DNA from: Gammaproteobacteria bacterium
Lineage (GTDB): Bacteria > Pseudomonadota > Gammaproteobacteria > Steroidobacterales > Steroidobacteraceae
Assembly: GCA_025355645.1 (NCBI GenBank)
Contig: JANXZG010000042.1
Location: forward strand, 1 to 64,000
Length of the DNA stretch: 64,000 bases
Direction: 5' to 3'
This document shows, piece by piece, positions 11,098 through 20,063 of the stretch. The notes beneath the pieces were generated by a model. The model saw only the letters and a program-made list of their open reading frames with translations. It did not search any database and was not told the origin of the DNA. The first letter of the stretch is position 1; every line of letters starts with the position of its first letter. The position numbers and the translations under genes are program-made.

Positions 11098-11468
11098 ACG
11101 AAAGACTGAAGCCGGCCGGGTTCACGCGGATCCTGCGGGCATTTGCCTATTCCGCACAGGGACTGGCGCACGCCTGGCGCGAGGAGGCTGCCTTCCGGCA
11201 GGAGACGGCGCTCGCCATGCTCGTGATACCGTTGGGCCTGTACCTCGGGCGCACGGGCGTCGAGCGCGCGTTGCTGGTCAGTCCGATGCTGCTTTTGCTG
11301 ATCGTCGAGATCCTCAACAGCGCTCTCGAAGCGGTAGTCGATCGCTCCGGTATGGAGCACCATCGGCTCGCCGGCATGGCCAAGGACATGGGATCGGCCG
11401 CGGTACTGTTGAGTCTGCTGCTGCTAAGTACTGTCTGGTTCCTGGTGCTGTTCGATCATTTCCGGTGA
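11094..11468 (+). CDS. dgkA: Diacylglycerol kinase (DgkA)
   Basis: 124 aa, close to the usual length. Small integral inner-membrane kinase that phosphorylates diacylglycerol released during membrane-derived oligosaccharide and LPS modification. Three hydrophobic segments are visible after an N-terminal amphipathic stretch ([20 protein letters not shown]). The catalytic signature is [13 protein letters not shown] at about 67-79, followed by [14 protein letters not shown]. The ATG 11094 overlaps the gcvPB stop as ATGA. Its link to glycine cleavage is probably only positional. Confidence 0.95.
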   Translation: MNERLKPAGFTRILRAFAYSAQGLAHAWREEAAFRQETALAMLVIPLGLYLGRTGVERALLVSPMLLLLIVEILNSALEAVVDRSGMEHHRLAGMAKDMGSAAVLLSLLLLSTVWFLVLFDHFR

Positions 11469-11473
11469 ATTCC

Positions 11474-14299
11474 ATGTCTCGTTACATCGCCGCCTGGTGC
11501 CTTCTGCTGCTGGCGGCTTGCCCGGCAAACGCTGCCGCGAGCACGCCCCGCTCGGCCAATTCCACCGCATCCTGGGCTGAGACGCTCGCGCGCATTGCGA
11601 CCGGCGTCGTCACGATACAGGTCGATGCGACCCGGGCTTTCGATACCGAGTGGAACTCGACCGGACAGGCGACTGGCTTCGTCATTGATGCCGAGCGCGG
11701 GCTCATACTGACGAACCGGCACGTGGTCACGGCGGGACCCGTGACGGCCCAGGCCATATTTCAGAATAGGGAAGAGGTGCAGTTGTGGCCCGTATACCGG
11801 GACCCGGTGCATGACTTTGGCATTTACCGCTATGACCCGACGAAGCTGCGGTTTATCAAGCCTGCGACGCTGCCACTGTACCCGGAAGGGGCCGTCGTGG
11901 GACGCGAAATCCGGGTTGTCGGCAATGACGGCGGCGAACAGCTGTCGATACTCGCCGGCACTCTGGCGCGCCTTGACCGGCAGGCACCGGCGTACGGCTA
12001 TGGCAAATATAACGATTTCAACACGTTCTATTTCCAGGCCGCTTCCGGCACATCGGGCGGCTCTTCTGGCTCTCCGGTCCTCGACATAGAAGGGCGCGTC
12101 GTCGCGCTGAACGCGGGCGGAGCGACCGGCGCTGCGACCAGCTTCTACCTGCCGCTGACCGCGGTGGTGCGCGCGCTGAGATTTATTGAAAGCGACGCGC
12201 CGGTGCCGCGCGGCACGCTGCAGGCGACGTTCAATTACACCCCCTATGATGAGCTGCGCCGACTGGGCCTGGACGAGGCCGTCGAGAAAAAGATGCGCCT
12301 GGCCTTTCCGCGCCTGACTGGCATGCTGGTGGTCGCCGAAGTGCAACCCGGTAGCGAGGCCTACGGCAAGCTCGCGCCCGGAGACATACTGATTGCGATC
12401 GATGGCAAGCCGGTGCCGGAATTCTTCGCGCTGGAGAAAGTTCTGGACGATCACGTCGGGCGCGCCGTCGAGGTCCTGGTGCGCCGCGGCGCTGACAACA
12501 TTCGGCAGACGCTCACGACGGTAAGCCTGGATCAGATCACGGCCAATGAGTTCATCGAGTTCGGCGATGCCGTGGTGCATACGCTGTCTCTGCAGCAGGC
12601 GCGCCATTACGACCTGCCGATCAAGGGTGTGTATATCGCGAATCCAGGCAATGTCTTTGGCGGCGCCGGAATTCCGCGCGCTGCATTGATGTCATCGTTC
12701 AATGGCAAGCGCATGGACTCGCTGGCGGATTTCGAGGCGGCGCTCGCATCGCTCGCTGACGGCGATCGCGCGCCGGTGCGTTACGTAACGCTGGAGGATC
12801 CGCGCGCGACGCAACTTCGGGTAGTGCGCGTCGACCGTCGCTGGTTCCCGGCGCGCAGGTGTCAGCGCGATGACCGGGCCGGCCTGTGGCCTTGCCAGGA
12901 CATTGCCGCCGGGCCGCCGCCCGGGGTCACGCCGAGCGCGACAACGCATTTCGAGACCACCGGCGATCCACGCATCGATCGCCTGGCGCCCTCGCTGGTG
13001 ACGGTCAATTTTGACATGCCATACCCGATCTCCGGCGTCAATGAGAAGAACTACACGGGTACCGGGTTGATCGTCGATACGCGCCGTGGTCTGGTGGTGG
13101 TCGACCGCAATACCGTGCCGGTGGCGATGGGGGATGTGCGCATTACATTCGGCGGCTCGGTGGAGGTCCCGGGCAAAGTCGAGTACATACACCCACTGCA
13201 CAATCTCGCGCTGATTTCCTACGATCCGAAATCCATCGGCGATACACCCGTGCACGCGGCCACCCTGGTTGCGCGTGAACTTCATGCCGGCGATGAGCTC
13301 TGGGTCGTCGGAGCGCACGCCGACGCCAGGATGTTATCGCAGCGAACGCAGGTCTCCGGCCTCGACGTGCTGTCCTTTCCACTGTCGAGGACCTTGCGGT
13401 ATCGCGACAGCAATATCGAGGCGATCAACCTGATCAATCCGCCGGGCGATTTCGACGGGGTGCTCGCGAATGAGAAGGGGGAGGTGCTGGCGCTGTGGTC
13501 GAGCTTTGCGTACGAGTCGCAGCGCGGCGTGGAGCAGGTCAATCATGGCATGCCCATCGATATCGTCAGCGAGATGATCGATGTCGTCAGCGCTAACCGT
13601 ACGCTGTTCTCGTTCGAAGCGGATTTTGACCTGATCTCGCTTGCCGGCGCGCGCAAACTGGGATTGTCAGACCCCTGGGTGCGGCGCCTCGAGAATCATG
13701 ACCCGCAGCGCCGCCAGGCGTTGTCGGTAGACCGGCTCGTCGCAGGCTCGCCGGCGGCTGCGGCACTTGAGCCCGGCGATCTTGTGCTCGCGATCGACGG
13801 CCAGGTCGTGGACCGATTCCGCGAAGTCGAGCGGGCGGTGCAAAAGACCGCGGTCAGCGTGACCGTATGGCGCGACGGTGCGGAGAAGACCCTGCAGCTA
13901 TCAACCGTTGCGCTGAACGGTCGCGATGTCGACCGCGTCATGATCTGGGCAGGCGCTACGCTGCAGGCGCCGCACCGGGCGCTGGCGCTGCAACGTGGGA
14001 TCGCGCCCGAGGGAGTATTCGTGGCATTTTACGAATATGGCTCACCCGCGACACACTATGGCCTTTTTGCCAGCCGGCGCATTACCGAAGTTGATGGACT
14101 CAGCACGCCAAACCTCGACGCATTCATCGCCGCCGTGCAGGGCAAGCCCGATCATGGCGCGGTGCGCCTGAAAACCGTCAGCTGGAATGGCCAGACTGAC
14201 GTCATTACCCTGAAGCTCGACAAGCACTACTGGCCTTCCTACGAACTCGACCGCCAGGCCGACGGCAGCTGGAAGCGCACGGCGCTGGATCCGTCCTGA
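11474..14299 (+). CDS. Tandem trypsin-like/PDZ protease of the Nma111/Deg7 type
   Basis: About 941 aa with a Sec signal peptide (ends near PANAAAS), so periplasmic. Domain 1 (about 35-240) is a trypsin-fold protease with a full triad: H83 in LTNRHVV, D114 in PVHDFG, and S198 in GGSSGSPV. A PDZ domain follows (about 280-360, PGSEAYGKLAPGDILIAIDG). Domain 2 (about 490-690) repeats the protease fold but the equivalents are VDRNTV, LHNLAL and DFDGVL, so all three triad positions are lost. Another PDZ begins near 755 (LEPGDLVLAIDG) and more PDZ-like sequence follows. This order and the WPVYRDPVHDFG and EIRVVGNDGGE signatures match eukaryotic Nma111 and plant Deg7. An in-frame GTG at 11465 would overlap the dgkA stop. 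Confidence 0.85.
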   Translation: MSRYIAAWCLLLLAACPANAAASTPRSANSTASWAETLARIATGVVTIQVDATRAFDTEWNSTGQATGFVIDAERGLILTNRHVVTAGPVTAQAIFQNREEVQLWPVYRDPVHDFGIYRYDPTKLRFIKPATLPLYPEGAVVGREIRVVGNDGGEQLSILAGTLARLDRQAPAYGYGKYNDFNTFYFQAASGTSGGSSGSPVLDIEGRVVALNAGGATGAATSFYLPLTAVVRALRFIESDAPVPRGTLQATFNYTPYDELRRLGLDEAVEKKMRLAFPRLTGMLVVAEVQPGSEAYGKLAPGDILIAIDGKPVPEFFALEKVLDDHVGRAVEVLVRRGADNIRQTLTTVSLDQITANEFIEFGDAVVHTLSLQQARHYDLPIKGVYIANPGNVFGGAGIPRAALMSSFNGKRMDSLADFEAALASLADGDRAPVRYVTLEDPRATQLRVVRVDRRWFPARRCQRDDRAGLWPCQDIAAGPPPGVTPSATTHFETTGDPRIDRLAPSLVTVNFDMPYPISGVNEKNYTGTGLIVDTRRGLVVVDRNTVPVAMGDVRITFGGSVEVPGKVEYIHPLHNLALISYDPKSIGDTPVHAATLVARELHAGDELWVVGAHADARMLSQRTQVSGLDVLSFPLSRTLRYRDSNIEAINLINPPGDFDGVLANEKGEVLALWSSFAYESQRGVEQVNHGMPIDIVSEMIDVVSANRTLFSFEADFDLISLAGARKLGLSDPWVRRLENHDPQRRQALSVDRLVAGSPAAAALEPGDLVLAIDGQVVDRFREVERAVQKTAVSVTVWRDGAEKTLQLSTVALNGRDVDRVMIWAGATLQAPHRALALQRGIAPEGVFVAFYEYGSPATHYGLFASRRITEVDGLSTPNLDAFIAAVQGKPDHGAVRLKTVSWNGQTDVITLKLDKHYWPSYELDRQADGSWKRTALDPS

Positions 14300-14300
14300 G

Positions 14301-15275
14301 GTGGTCACGATTGACCGTGCCGTCAGGGCGCTGCAGGCCGGAGAGCTGGTCGCCTTTCCCACCGAAACGGTGTACGGACTCGGCGCTAATGCTGCCAACA
14401 AGGAAGCGATTGCACGGATCTTCGCGCTGAAGGGCCGCCCGGCGGATCATCCGCTGATCGTGCACCTGGCGGGCCCTGAGCAGCTGCAGCATTGGGTCGC
14501 CGAAATCCCGCCCATCGCTGCGAAACTCGCGGCAAGATTCTGGCCCGGACCCCTGACCCTGATCCTGCCGAAGGCCGCACAGGTCAATACGCTCGTGACC
14601 GGCGGCCAGGACAGCATCGGCGTGCGCATTCCCGCGCATCCGATCGCGCAGCAGCTGCTCGGCGCTTTTGGCGGCGCCATCGCCGCGCCGTCGGCAAATC
14701 GCTATGGCCGCTTGAGCCCGACGCGCGCCGAACACGTGCGCGAGGAGTTTGGCGACGCGGTGAAGACGATTCTGGATGGCGGAGATTCGCCAATCGGCAT
14801 TGAATCGACGATCGTCGCGTGCCTCGGCAACGTCGCGCGCCTGCTGCGGCCGGGATTCATCACGCGCACGCAGATCGAGCAGACCGTAGGCGTAGTGCTC
14901 GACCGCGGGGCAGAAGCGCCGCGCGCCCCCGGGGATCGCCGGCAGCACTATGCGCCATTCACCCCGCTTGCGCTGGTTGCCGGCACGCAGCTGGAGGCGC
15001 GCATTGACGAGCATTGCCGGCGCAATGAAAAGGTCGCGGTGCTCGCAATGCGAGCCGCTTCGCAAGCGCGGTCGCAAGTGACGTGGGTCGATGCGGGCAA
15101 GGCGCCGGCCGCCTATGCGCACCAGCTCTACGGTCGGCTGCGCACGCTCGATCAGCTGGGTTGCGTGCGCATCCTCGTTGAGGCGCCGCCGATTCTGGAA
15201 GACTGGAATGCCGTGCTCGACCGGCTGCAGCGTGCCAGCGCCGCCGGTCCGCCCGGCCGCGTGGATAGTGGCTGA
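14301..15275 (+). CDS. Threonylcarbamoyl-AMP synthase (Sua5 type)
   Basis: 324 aa, two-domain Sua5 rather than the short TsaC. It makes threonylcarbamoyl-adenylate from threonine, bicarbonate and ATP for the t6A modification of ANN-decoding tRNAs. The YrdC domain fills about 1-195: FPTETVYGLGANA, FALKGRPADHPLIVH, WPGPLTLIL, GVRIPAHP, APSANRYGRLSPT and the IESTIVA end. The C-terminal Sua5 domain starts after the linker with GDRRQHYAP. Start GTG 14301 lies one base after the protease stop. The gene belongs to the long plus-strand run ending at glk. Confidence 0.92.
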   Translation: MVTIDRAVRALQAGELVAFPTETVYGLGANAANKEAIARIFALKGRPADHPLIVHLAGPEQLQHWVAEIPPIAAKLAARFWPGPLTLILPKAAQVNTLVTGGQDSIGVRIPAHPIAQQLLGAFGGAIAAPSANRYGRLSPTRAEHVREEFGDAVKTILDGGDSPIGIESTIVACLGNVARLLRPGFITRTQIEQTVGVVLDRGAEAPRAPGDRRQHYAPFTPLALVAGTQLEARIDEHCRRNEKVAVLAMRAASQARSQVTWVDAGKAPAAYAHQLYGRLRTLDQLGCVRILVEAPPILEDWNAVLDRLQRASAAGPPGRVDSG

Positions 15276-16427
15276 GTGTCACTGCACGAGGACCCGTTCT
15301 CGCGTCAATCCGCAGAGCGCCTGGTGGCGCAATACGGCTCGCCGCTGCTGATTGTCGATGCCGAACGCATCCGGCTACAGTACCGCAGGCTTGGCGTCGC
15401 GCTGCCAGGCGTCGATCTGCACTACGCCCTGAAACCGCTGCCGCACCCGGCGGTGGTGCGGGTGCTCGGCGCGCAGGGCGCGTTCTTCGATCTTGCGACC
15501 AGTGGCGAGGTCGACATGGTGCGCAGCGCCGGCATCGCGCCGGCGCGCTGCATCCATACGCATCCGATCAAGCGCGATAGCGATATCCGCACGGCGCTGG
15601 ATTTCGGGGTGCGCACGTTCATCGCCGACAATCCGGATGAAATTCGCAAGTTCATCAAGTACCGCAACCGCGCATCGCTGCTGATCCGGGTCGCGTTCCG
15701 CAGTCCCGATGCGACCTGCGATTTGTCGCGCAAGTTCGGCTGTGAACCCGAGGCGGTCGCGGCGCTGCTACGCCTGGCCGCCGAACATCAAGTCGAGGTC
15801 GAGGGCCTGTCCTTCCACGTGGGCTCGCAGACGGCCACCCCCGGCATGTATGTCCAAGCGATCAAGACCTGCCGCAATTTGCTGCAGCAGGCAATGCAAG
15901 AGGGCTTCGCGCTACGTACTTTGGATATTGGCGGAGGGTTTCCGGCCGACTACGTCGTGACCTCGACCCCGATCGAGGAGTTCTGTGCGCCGATAATTGC
16001 AGCACTCGCCACACTGGCGCCGGGACTTCGCCTCATTGCGGAACCCGGGCGATACCTCGTTGCTGACGCGGCGCTCGCGGTTGCTACGGTCATGGGCCGC
16101 GCGCTGCGTGACGAGCAGTGGTGGTACTACCTTGACGATGGCTTGTATGGTTCCTACAGCGGCCGGCTGTTCGATCACGCGACCTTCCCTCTAGAGGCGC
16201 TTTGCGGGGGCACTGAACGGTTCCCGTCGGTACTTGCAGGGCCAACCTGCGATAGTATTGACATCATTGCGGAGAATATCGCGCTGCCGCACCTGGCCGT
16301 CGGCGACTTGATTGTCGGGCGGTCGATGGGGGCGTATACCTGGGCCAGTGCGACGGATTTTAATTTGTTTCCGAAGGCCATGGTCCTGACTCTCGATCGG
16401 GGCCGGCTGATGACGGAGGAAGATTGA
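15276..16427 (+). CDS. Type III PLP-dependent decarboxylase (ornithine decarboxylase-like)
   Basis: 383 aa, eukaryotic-ODC/alanine-racemase fold. PLP lysine is K53 in HYALKPLPHP. Further marks are FDLATSGEVD, the VEGLSFHVGSQT segment, the phosphate loop TLDIGGGFP, EPGRYLV, and GPTCDSIDI at 322-330, where C325 and D326 match the catalytic Cys-Asp that line the second active site of ODC dimers. It probably decarboxylates ornithine or lysine to putrescine or cadaverine; substrate choice is not resolvable here. The start GTG 15276 touches the preceding TGA. It overlaps the end of the next gene's upstream region, with GGAGGA for that gene inside its last codons. Confidence 0.85.
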   Translation: MSLHEDPFSRQSAERLVAQYGSPLLIVDAERIRLQYRRLGVALPGVDLHYALKPLPHPAVVRVLGAQGAFFDLATSGEVDMVRSAGIAPARCIHTHPIKRDSDIRTALDFGVRTFIADNPDEIRKFIKYRNRASLLIRVAFRSPDATCDLSRKFGCEPEAVAALLRLAAEHQVEVEGLSFHVGSQTATPGMYVQAIKTCRNLLQQAMQEGFALRTLDIGGGFPADYVVTSTPIEEFCAPIIAALATLAPGLRLIAEPGRYLVADAALAVATVMGRALRDEQWWYYLDDGLYGSYSGRLFDHATFPLEALCGGTERFPSVLAGPTCDSIDIIAENIALPHLAVGDLIVGRSMGAYTWASATDFNLFPKAMVLTLDRGRLMTEED

Positions 16428-16429
16428 AG

Positions 16430-16993
16430 ATGAACCTGCGGCGACGTCAGTGCCTGCAGTTAGGCGCAGGGCTCGCCTGTATCGGCGCGGGCCAATGGTT
16501 CGCGCCAAGTGCGCAGGGCGGGCCGGGCGAGCCTGCGACCCAGCCGCGGCGGCACCTGGCCCTGCGCAACCTGCACACCGGCGAAGCACTGGAGCTCGAC
16601 TATCGCAGCGGCGGGATCTGTCTGCCGGATGCCATGGCCAGGATCGTGGGCGTGCTGCGCGATTATCGCACGGGAGAGCAGCACGAGATCGATTGCGCGC
16701 TGCTCGATATGCTAGGCGATGTTGCCGACGCCCTGCACGTAGGTCCCGTTTTCGACGTGATTTCCGGCTACCGCTCGGCGCAGACCAATGCGCTGCTGCG
16801 CAGTCAGTCGAGTGGCGTTGCGCTGCGCAGCCTTCACATGGAAGGCCGGGCAATCGATGTGCGTATGGCGGGCGTCGATTGCAGCGACCTCGCCGCGGCA
16901 GCGCTGCGCCTTGGCCGAGGCGGCGTGGGCTATTACCGCCGCTCGGATTTTGTGCACCTGGACACCGGGCTTGCGCGCAGTTGGCAGGGTTAG
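16430..16993 (+). CDS. YcbK-like DUF882 protein with Tat signal
   Basis: About 187 aa. The N-terminus LRRRQCLQLGAG plus a hydrophobic stretch resembles a twin-arginine signal, so it is probably exported folded. The rest matches the DUF882/YcbK family, related to M15 D-Ala-D-Ala peptidases: SGYRSAQTN, then SLHMEGRAIDVR (zinc His and Asp) and FVHLDTG (second His). Such proteins are thought to act on peptidoglycan. ATG 16430 is preferred because GGAGGA (16415-16420) lies nine bases before it; TTG 16424 overlapping the previous stop is the alternative. Confidence 0.87.
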   Translation: MNLRRRQCLQLGAGLACIGAGQWFAPSAQGGPGEPATQPRRHLALRNLHTGEALELDYRSGGICLPDAMARIVGVLRDYRTGEQHEIDCALLDMLGDVADALHVGPVFDVISGYRSAQTNALLRSQSSGVALRSLHMEGRAIDVRMAGVDCSDLAAAALRLGRGGVGYYRRSDFVHLDTGLARSWQG

Positions 16994-17413
16994 ATGCGCG
17001 GTGTTCGATTCGGCCTAGTGGCGCTCGCGTTCAGCCTCGCCGCGTGCTCGCCATCGCCTTCACCAACTGCGGCCTTACCGCAATCGCCTGCCGATGCCAC
17101 CGATGGCGCGCGCCTGTATGCGGGCAACTGCATCGGCTGCCATCAGGCCAACGGTCAGGGTATTCCCGGGGTGTATCCGAGTCTCGCTGGCTCGCCCGTT
17201 GTGCTGGGCGACCCTGCTGCGATGGCGAGCTGGATCGTCAAGGGCCGCCGCCCGACGGTGACGCCGGCTGGAAGATACCCGACGCTGATGCCGCAATTCG
17301 CCTGGCTGAAGAGCGGCGATGTCGCGGCGCTGCTGAGCTATCTTCGGTCCAGCTTCGGCAATCATGCCGCTGCGGTTGACCCCGAGGCGATCACGAAGGC
17401 CCTGAAGGACTAG
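16994..17413 (+). CDS. Cytochrome c lipoprotein
   Basis: 139 aa. The first 18 residues form a lipoprotein signal ending LAAC (C18), so it is likely anchored to a membrane on the periplasmic side. One haem c site CIGCH lies at 46-50, followed by the class I pattern (NGQGIPGVYPSLAGSP) and a distal LMPQF methionine. This is a small single-haem electron carrier. Its redox partner is not evident; it sits between a YcbK-like protein and an HIT protein, starting immediately after the previous stop. Confidence 0.88.
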   Translation: MRGVRFGLVALAFSLAACSPSPSPTAALPQSPADATDGARLYAGNCIGCHQANGQGIPGVYPSLAGSPVVLGDPAAMASWIVKGRRPTVTPAGRYPTLMPQFAWLKSGDVAALLSYLRSSFGNHAAAVDPEAITKALKD

Positions 17414-17420
17414 CGCATCC

Positions 17421-17858
17421 ATGTCCGCGATACACCGGATGGTTGCGCAGTGCCAGGCTGGGCAATATCCGCCCGCCGTTGCGCAGGTGCCGTCCGGCTG
17501 GGTCGTGCTGGGCGAGCGCCAGGTCTTGCCGGGCTATTGCCTGCTGTTACCGGATCCTGTCGTTGGCAACTTGAACGCGCTGGATGGCACAGAGCGGCAC
17601 CAATTTCTCGCCGACATGGCAATGCTGGGTGATGTGCTGATCGAGGAGCTGGGCGCAACCCACATCAACTATGCAATGTTCGGCAATACAGAACCGGCCT
17701 TGCACGCGCACCTGTTTCCACGTCACCGGTCGGAACCAGAGGCGACCCGCATCGTCCAACCCTTTGCATTGGACTGGAATGGCGCTCCGGCGTACGCCGA
17801 GGCGATCCATGCACAATTGAGGAGGCGCATCGCCGGGGCCATCCACCGCAGGCGGTAA
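17421..17858 (+). CDS. HIT family hydrolase/transferase
   Basis: 145 aa of the histidine-triad family of nucleotide hydrolases and transferases. WVVLGERQVLPGYCLLLP, NALDGTERHQFLADMAMLG and the late HAHLFPRHRSEPE correspond to the HIT fold. The triad region reads HAHLFPR instead of the full HxHxHxx, so only two of the three histidines are in register, as in some HIT subfamilies. Substrate unknown. It follows the cytochrome gene by seven bases without a clear Shine-Dalgarno. Confidence 0.8.
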   Translation: MSAIHRMVAQCQAGQYPPAVAQVPSGWVVLGERQVLPGYCLLLPDPVVGNLNALDGTERHQFLADMAMLGDVLIEELGATHINYAMFGNTEPALHAHLFPRHRSEPEATRIVQPFALDWNGAPAYAEAIHAQLRRRIAGAIHRRR

Positions 17859-17910
17859 GGTAAACTGGCCTCAGTAATCGGGCCGTCAAATTCTAGGAGA
17901 GGCGATAACA

Positions 17911-18537
17911 ATGGCGAATGCATACACGCTTTACGGGCGCAGCGGATCGGGCTCCATGGCGGTGCAGGTGGCGCTCGAGGAGTGCGGTGCTCCTTATCAA
18001 AGGATCTGGATCGGCAAGGAGCCGGCTGACCTTTTGGCGTACCGCAAAATCAACCCCATGGGCAGGGTGCCCTCACTCGCATTGCCGGACGGCACCGTGA
18101 TGTTCGAATCCGCCGCCATGCTGATTCACTTGGCCGCGGCGCACCCGCAGGCAAACCTGGCGCCGCAGGCCGGCAGCGCCCGTCATGCACTGTTCCTGCA
18201 GTGGATGGTGTTCCTATCGGCGAACGTCTACGAGGCGGTGTTGCGCCTTTACTATCCTGATCGTTATTCATCAAGTGGCGCGGCAGCCGGCGACGCCATC
18301 CGGGAAAAAGCCACGGCCGATTACCTGGCGCACCTGGAGTTGATCAGCGCACAACTGCGCCCTTATGTCCTCGGCGATGTCTATTCCGTCGCCGATCCCT
18401 ACCTTTATATGCTGGCCTCCTGGGCGCCAGGCGAGCAAAGCGCGCTGCACGCGCGCTTTCCCGCGCTCGGCATGCATGCGGCGCGCCTTGCCGCGCGCGC
18501 ATCGCTCGTCAAGGTCGAGGCCGATCACGCCATATGA
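17911..18537 (+). CDS. Glutathione S-transferase family protein
   Basis: 208 aa with an N-terminal thioredoxin-like domain (about 1-78; [15 protein letters not shown] with the cis-proline and [11 protein letters not shown] binding the gamma-glutamyl part) and a helical C-terminal domain (about 88-205, [14 protein letters not shown]-capping motif). The position of the catalytic Ser/Tyr is uncertain; YGRSGSGSM is the likely active-site loop. AGGAGAGG at about 17896-17903 is a good ribosome binding site for ATG 17911, so the gene may have its own transcript. It overlaps zwf by ATGA at 18534. Confidence 0.88.
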   Translation: MANAYTLYGRSGSGSMAVQVALEECGAPYQRIWIGKEPADLLAYRKINPMGRVPSLALPDGTVMFESAAMLIHLAAAHPQANLAPQAGSARHALFLQWMVFLSANVYEAVLRLYYPDRYSSSGAAAGDAIREKATADYLAHLELISAQLRPYVLGDVYSVADPYLYMLASWAPGEQSALHARFPALGMHAARLAARASLVKVEADHAI

Positions 18538-20063
18538 ATGCCCCCGACCCCACTAAAGCTGTTGTCGTCGGCGCGCCGCGCGGAGCGGATCCGTGCGTGA
18601 TGGTGATATTTGGCGCGAGCGGTGATCTTACCAAGCGCATGCTGATCCCATCGCTTTACAATCTTGCGGTTGAGAAGCTGCTGGCGCCGAAATTCGCCGT
18701 GATCGGCGTCGCCACGGCGGACCTGGATGACACCTCGTTCCGGGAGCAGTTCAAAAAGGATCTGCCGGAAGGAACCCTGGATCAGAAGGTCGTCGCCTGG
18801 CTGGAAGAGCGGGTTTATTTCGTGCGTGGCAATTTCGAAGACCCGGGCTTGTTTCAGACTCTGGCCAAGACCGTAACGGATGTCGCAAAGGCGCACGACG
18901 TGCCTGGTAACCTGATGCACTACCTGGCCGTTGCCCCCGGCTTTATCGGAACTATCATCCGGCAACTGAACGCCGCGGGGCTTACCACCGAGTCAGAGGG
19001 TGCGTGGCGCAGGGTCATCGTCGAGAAGCCGTTTGGCCATGACCTGGAGTCGGCGCGGGCGCTGAATGCAGAAATCAAGAGCGAATTGCGCGAGGATCAG
19101 ATCTACCGAATAGATCATTACCTAGGCAAGGAGACGGTGCAGAACCTGATGGTATTCCGCTTCGGAAATGGCATCTTCGAGCCGATCTGGAACCGACGCT
19201 ACATCGACCATGTGCAGATTACTGCAGCGGAGACCGTTGGCGTGGAACTGCGCGGCAGCTATTACGAAAGCGCCGGCGCGCTTCGCGACATGGTGCCCAA
19301 TCACCTGTCGCAGCTGCTGTCGCTAACCGCGATGGAGCCGCCATTCTCATTCGGCGCGGACGCCGTGCGCGATGAGCAGGCCAAGGTCATGCACGCCGCA
19401 CAGCCGTTCTCGGGCGAGGATGTACTGTCACGAGCGGTCCGTGGGCAGTATGGGGAAGGTCGAATGGATGCGGCGGCCGTGCCGGGCTACCGCTCCGAAC
19501 CGAAAGTCGCCGCAACTTCGCGCATCGAGACCTATGCCGCGCTCAAGCTCACGATCGACAACTGGCGCTGGGCCGGCGTGCCTTTCTATCTGCGCACGGG
19601 CAAGCGCCTGGCGGCGCGCTTCACGGAAATCGTCATTCAATTCAAGCGCGCGCCGTTTACGCTGTTCCGCCACGCCGGAGCCGATCCTCCCACCGATAAC
19701 CGCCTGATCCTCCGCATCCAGCCCGATGAAGGCATTTCGCTGACCTTCGGCGCAAAGACCCCCGGCACCGTCATGCGGCAGAGCGAGGTGGAAATGCGCT
19801 TCAGCTATGGCGATTTCTTCGGCGTGCAATCGAGAACGGGCTACGAGCGGCTGTTGCATGACTGCATGATCGGCGACCAGACCCTGTTCCAGCGCGCCGA
19901 CATGGTCGAGGCCGGCTGGGCCCTGATACAGCCGGTGCTGGATTTATGGAGCGCGTTGCCGGTCCGGAATTTTCCGAACTACGCAGCGGGAACTTGGGGG
20001 CCGGCCGAGGCAGATGACCTGCTGGCGCGCGATGGGCGCGTATGGGTAGGCCCGACGCCATGA
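18534..20063 (+). CDS. zwf: Glucose-6-phosphate 1-dehydrogenase
   Basis: 509 aa. Oxidises glucose-6-phosphate to 6-phosphogluconolactone with NADP, feeding the pentose phosphate or Entner-Doudoroff route. The nucleotide site is [12 protein letters not shown]; the active-site signature is [14 protein letters not shown] with the catalytic Lys and His. [11 protein letters not shown] and the substrate segment YLRTGKRL are present. It overlaps GST upstream and glk downstream (ATGA), so the gst-zwf-glk group is co-translated. No pgl, edd or eda gene lies in this window. Confidence 0.97.
   Translation: MNAPDPTKAVVVGAPRGADPCVMVIFGASGDLTKRMLIPSLYNLAVEKLLAPKFAVIGVATADLDDTSFREQFKKDLPEGTLDQKVVAWLEERVYFVRGNFEDPGLFQTLAKTVTDVAKAHDVPGNLMHYLAVAPGFIGTIIRQLNAAGLTTESEGAWRRVIVEKPFGHDLESARALNAEIKSELREDQIYRIDHYLGKETVQNLMVFRFGNGIFEPIWNRRYIDHVQITAAETVGVELRGSYYESAGALRDMVPNHLSQLLSLTAMEPPFSFGADAVRDEQAKVMHAAQPFSGEDVLSRAVRGQYGEGRMDAAAVPGYRSEPKVAATSRIETYAALKLTIDNWRWAGVPFYLRTGKRLAARFTEIVIQFKRAPFTLFRHAGADPPTDNRLILRIQPDEGISLTFGAKTPGTVMRQSEVEMRFSYGDFFGVQSRTGYERLLHDCMIGDQTLFQRADMVEAGWALIQPVLDLWSALPVRNFPNYAAGTWGPAEADDLLARDGRVWVGPTP

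Noticed and set aside
11456..12607. A 383-codon minus-strand frame opposite the tandem protease
   Set aside because: Shadow of the coding frame in GC-rich DNA, Arg-rich composition and no domain.
16450..17379. A 309-codon frame spanning the YcbK-like and cytochrome c genes
   Set aside because: It overlaps two genes with clear signals and motifs in another frame; its own translation is Arg/Cys-rich and unrecognisable.
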